The position numbers and the translations under genes were made by a program. This document shows positions 63,652-64,000 of a DNA stretch of 64,000 bases, one piece after another. The DNA is from Stagnihabitans lacustris (GTDB taxonomy: Bacteria > Pseudomonadota > Alphaproteobacteria > Rhodobacterales > Rhodobacteraceae), in NCBI RefSeq assembly GCF_025950525.1, contig NZ_JAPDGS010000002.1, forward strand, positions 124,001 to 188,000. Direction: 5' to 3'. The notes under the pieces are model-generated. The model worked only from the letters and a program-made list of their open reading frames with translations, had not been told where the DNA came from and made no database searches. Numbering within the stretch: position 1 is the stretch's first letter; every line of letters starts with the position of its first letter.

Positions 63652-64000
63652 TTATGCCGCGTCGTGGCGGCTGATCAGCCCATAGGTTTCCGGCCGCCGA
63701 TCCCGCCAGGTGCCCCAGCTTTGGCGGTAGGCGCGGGTGGCCTCAAGGTCGATCCGGGCGATCAGATAGGTCTCGTCCACCTTGTTCGCCTCGGCCAACA
63801 TCGCGCCTGTGTGATCGGCGATGAAGGACGATCCGTAGAACGTCATCTCCAGGTTCGGCCCTTTCTCCAGCCCTACCCGGTTTGACGCCACAACCGGCAC
63901 CATATTGGCCGCCGCATGGCCCTGCATGGTGCGCTGCCAGTGGCCCGAGCTGTCAATCTCGGGGTAGCCGGGTTCGGTGCCGATGGCCGTCGGGAACAAC
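63652..64000 (-). CDS. aguB: N-carbamoylputrescine amidase, C-terminal part (runs off the window)
   Basis: The last 115 residues of a carbon-nitrogen hydrolase on the minus strand; the gene continues beyond 64000. The segment DSSGHWQRTMQGHAAANMVP is diagnostic for AguB, and VVASNRVGLE and FYGSSFIADHTGAML follow the family. It releases ammonia and carbon dioxide from N-carbamoylputrescine to give putrescine. It is convergent with the deiminase operon. Confidence 0.9.
   Translation of the reverse strand, partial: LFPTAIGTEPGYPEIDSSGHWQRTMQGHAAANMVPVVASNRVGLEKGPNLEMTFYGSSFIADHTGAMLAEANKVDETYLIARIDLEATRAYRQSWGTWRDRRPETYGLISRHDAA

Overview
The window is high-GC DNA from an alphaproteobacterium, almost certainly a member of the Rhodobacteraceae. 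The evidence is the gene repertoire: the gltD / small secreted protein / gltB order, a DUF4424 protein, a complex I NDUFA9-like protein next to uppP, and serralysin-type RTX proteins. Short palindromic intergenic elements add to it. This is read from the sequence alone, and no genus can be named safely.

Layout. At 1-1286 is the end of a YhaN/YhaO-like DNA repair pair. At 1407-7297 is a minus-strand operon of four overlapping genes (FAD oxidase, ALDH7-type aldehyde dehydrogenase, FabD-like acyltransferase, fused 2-oxoacid dehydrogenase E1), divergent from a LysR gene. It looks like an L-pipecolate/lysine breakdown cluster. Next are an MFS exporter with a His-rich tail and a serralysin-like metalloprotease (8204-11608), then two small ORFs and tRNA-Leu(CAG). 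From 12788 to 39562 is mostly housekeeping and metabolism: an NDUFA9-like protein, UppP, glutamate synthase, a lytic transglycosylase, RNase R, a class-III aminotransferase, an intradiol dioxygenase, an ATP-grasp protein, Asd, TrhO, PncA, a hybrid histidine kinase and PncB.

From about 39.6 to 46.5 kb is a decayed integrated element. It has an AT-richer orphan gene, a broken P4-type integrase, an AlpA-like regulator, a broken Toprim primase and a broken DUF3987 protein, with a 14-bp tandem repeat in the middle. After it come a second-type methionine aminopeptidase, an ArsR/SRPBCC pair, a DUF1801 pseudogene, a PepSY/cytochrome b561 pair and a membrane-anchored LuxR-type regulator overlapping a VIT-family transporter gene.

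The most striking object is at 53208-59402, a 2064-residue RTX protein. It carries seven FG-GAP repeats, as in the integrin alpha-chain propeller. It also carries a vWA domain whose metal-site motifs (DLSGS..DD, DAPE, FTDA) and C-terminal half closely match the beta-I domain of animal integrin beta chains. Both halves of an integrin head therefore appear in one secreted bacterial chain. A smaller RTX/VCBS protein lies just upstream (51567-52958). Both genes are preceded by the same palindrome, GTAAGC-N4-GCTTAC, which suggests co-regulation.

The right end (59678-64000) is an agmatine-to-putrescine cluster: a LysR regulator, a cytosolic agmatine deiminase, a small LuxR-type regulator, a second deiminase with a Tat-type signal, a small membrane protein and the C-terminal end of N-carbamoylputrescine amidase.
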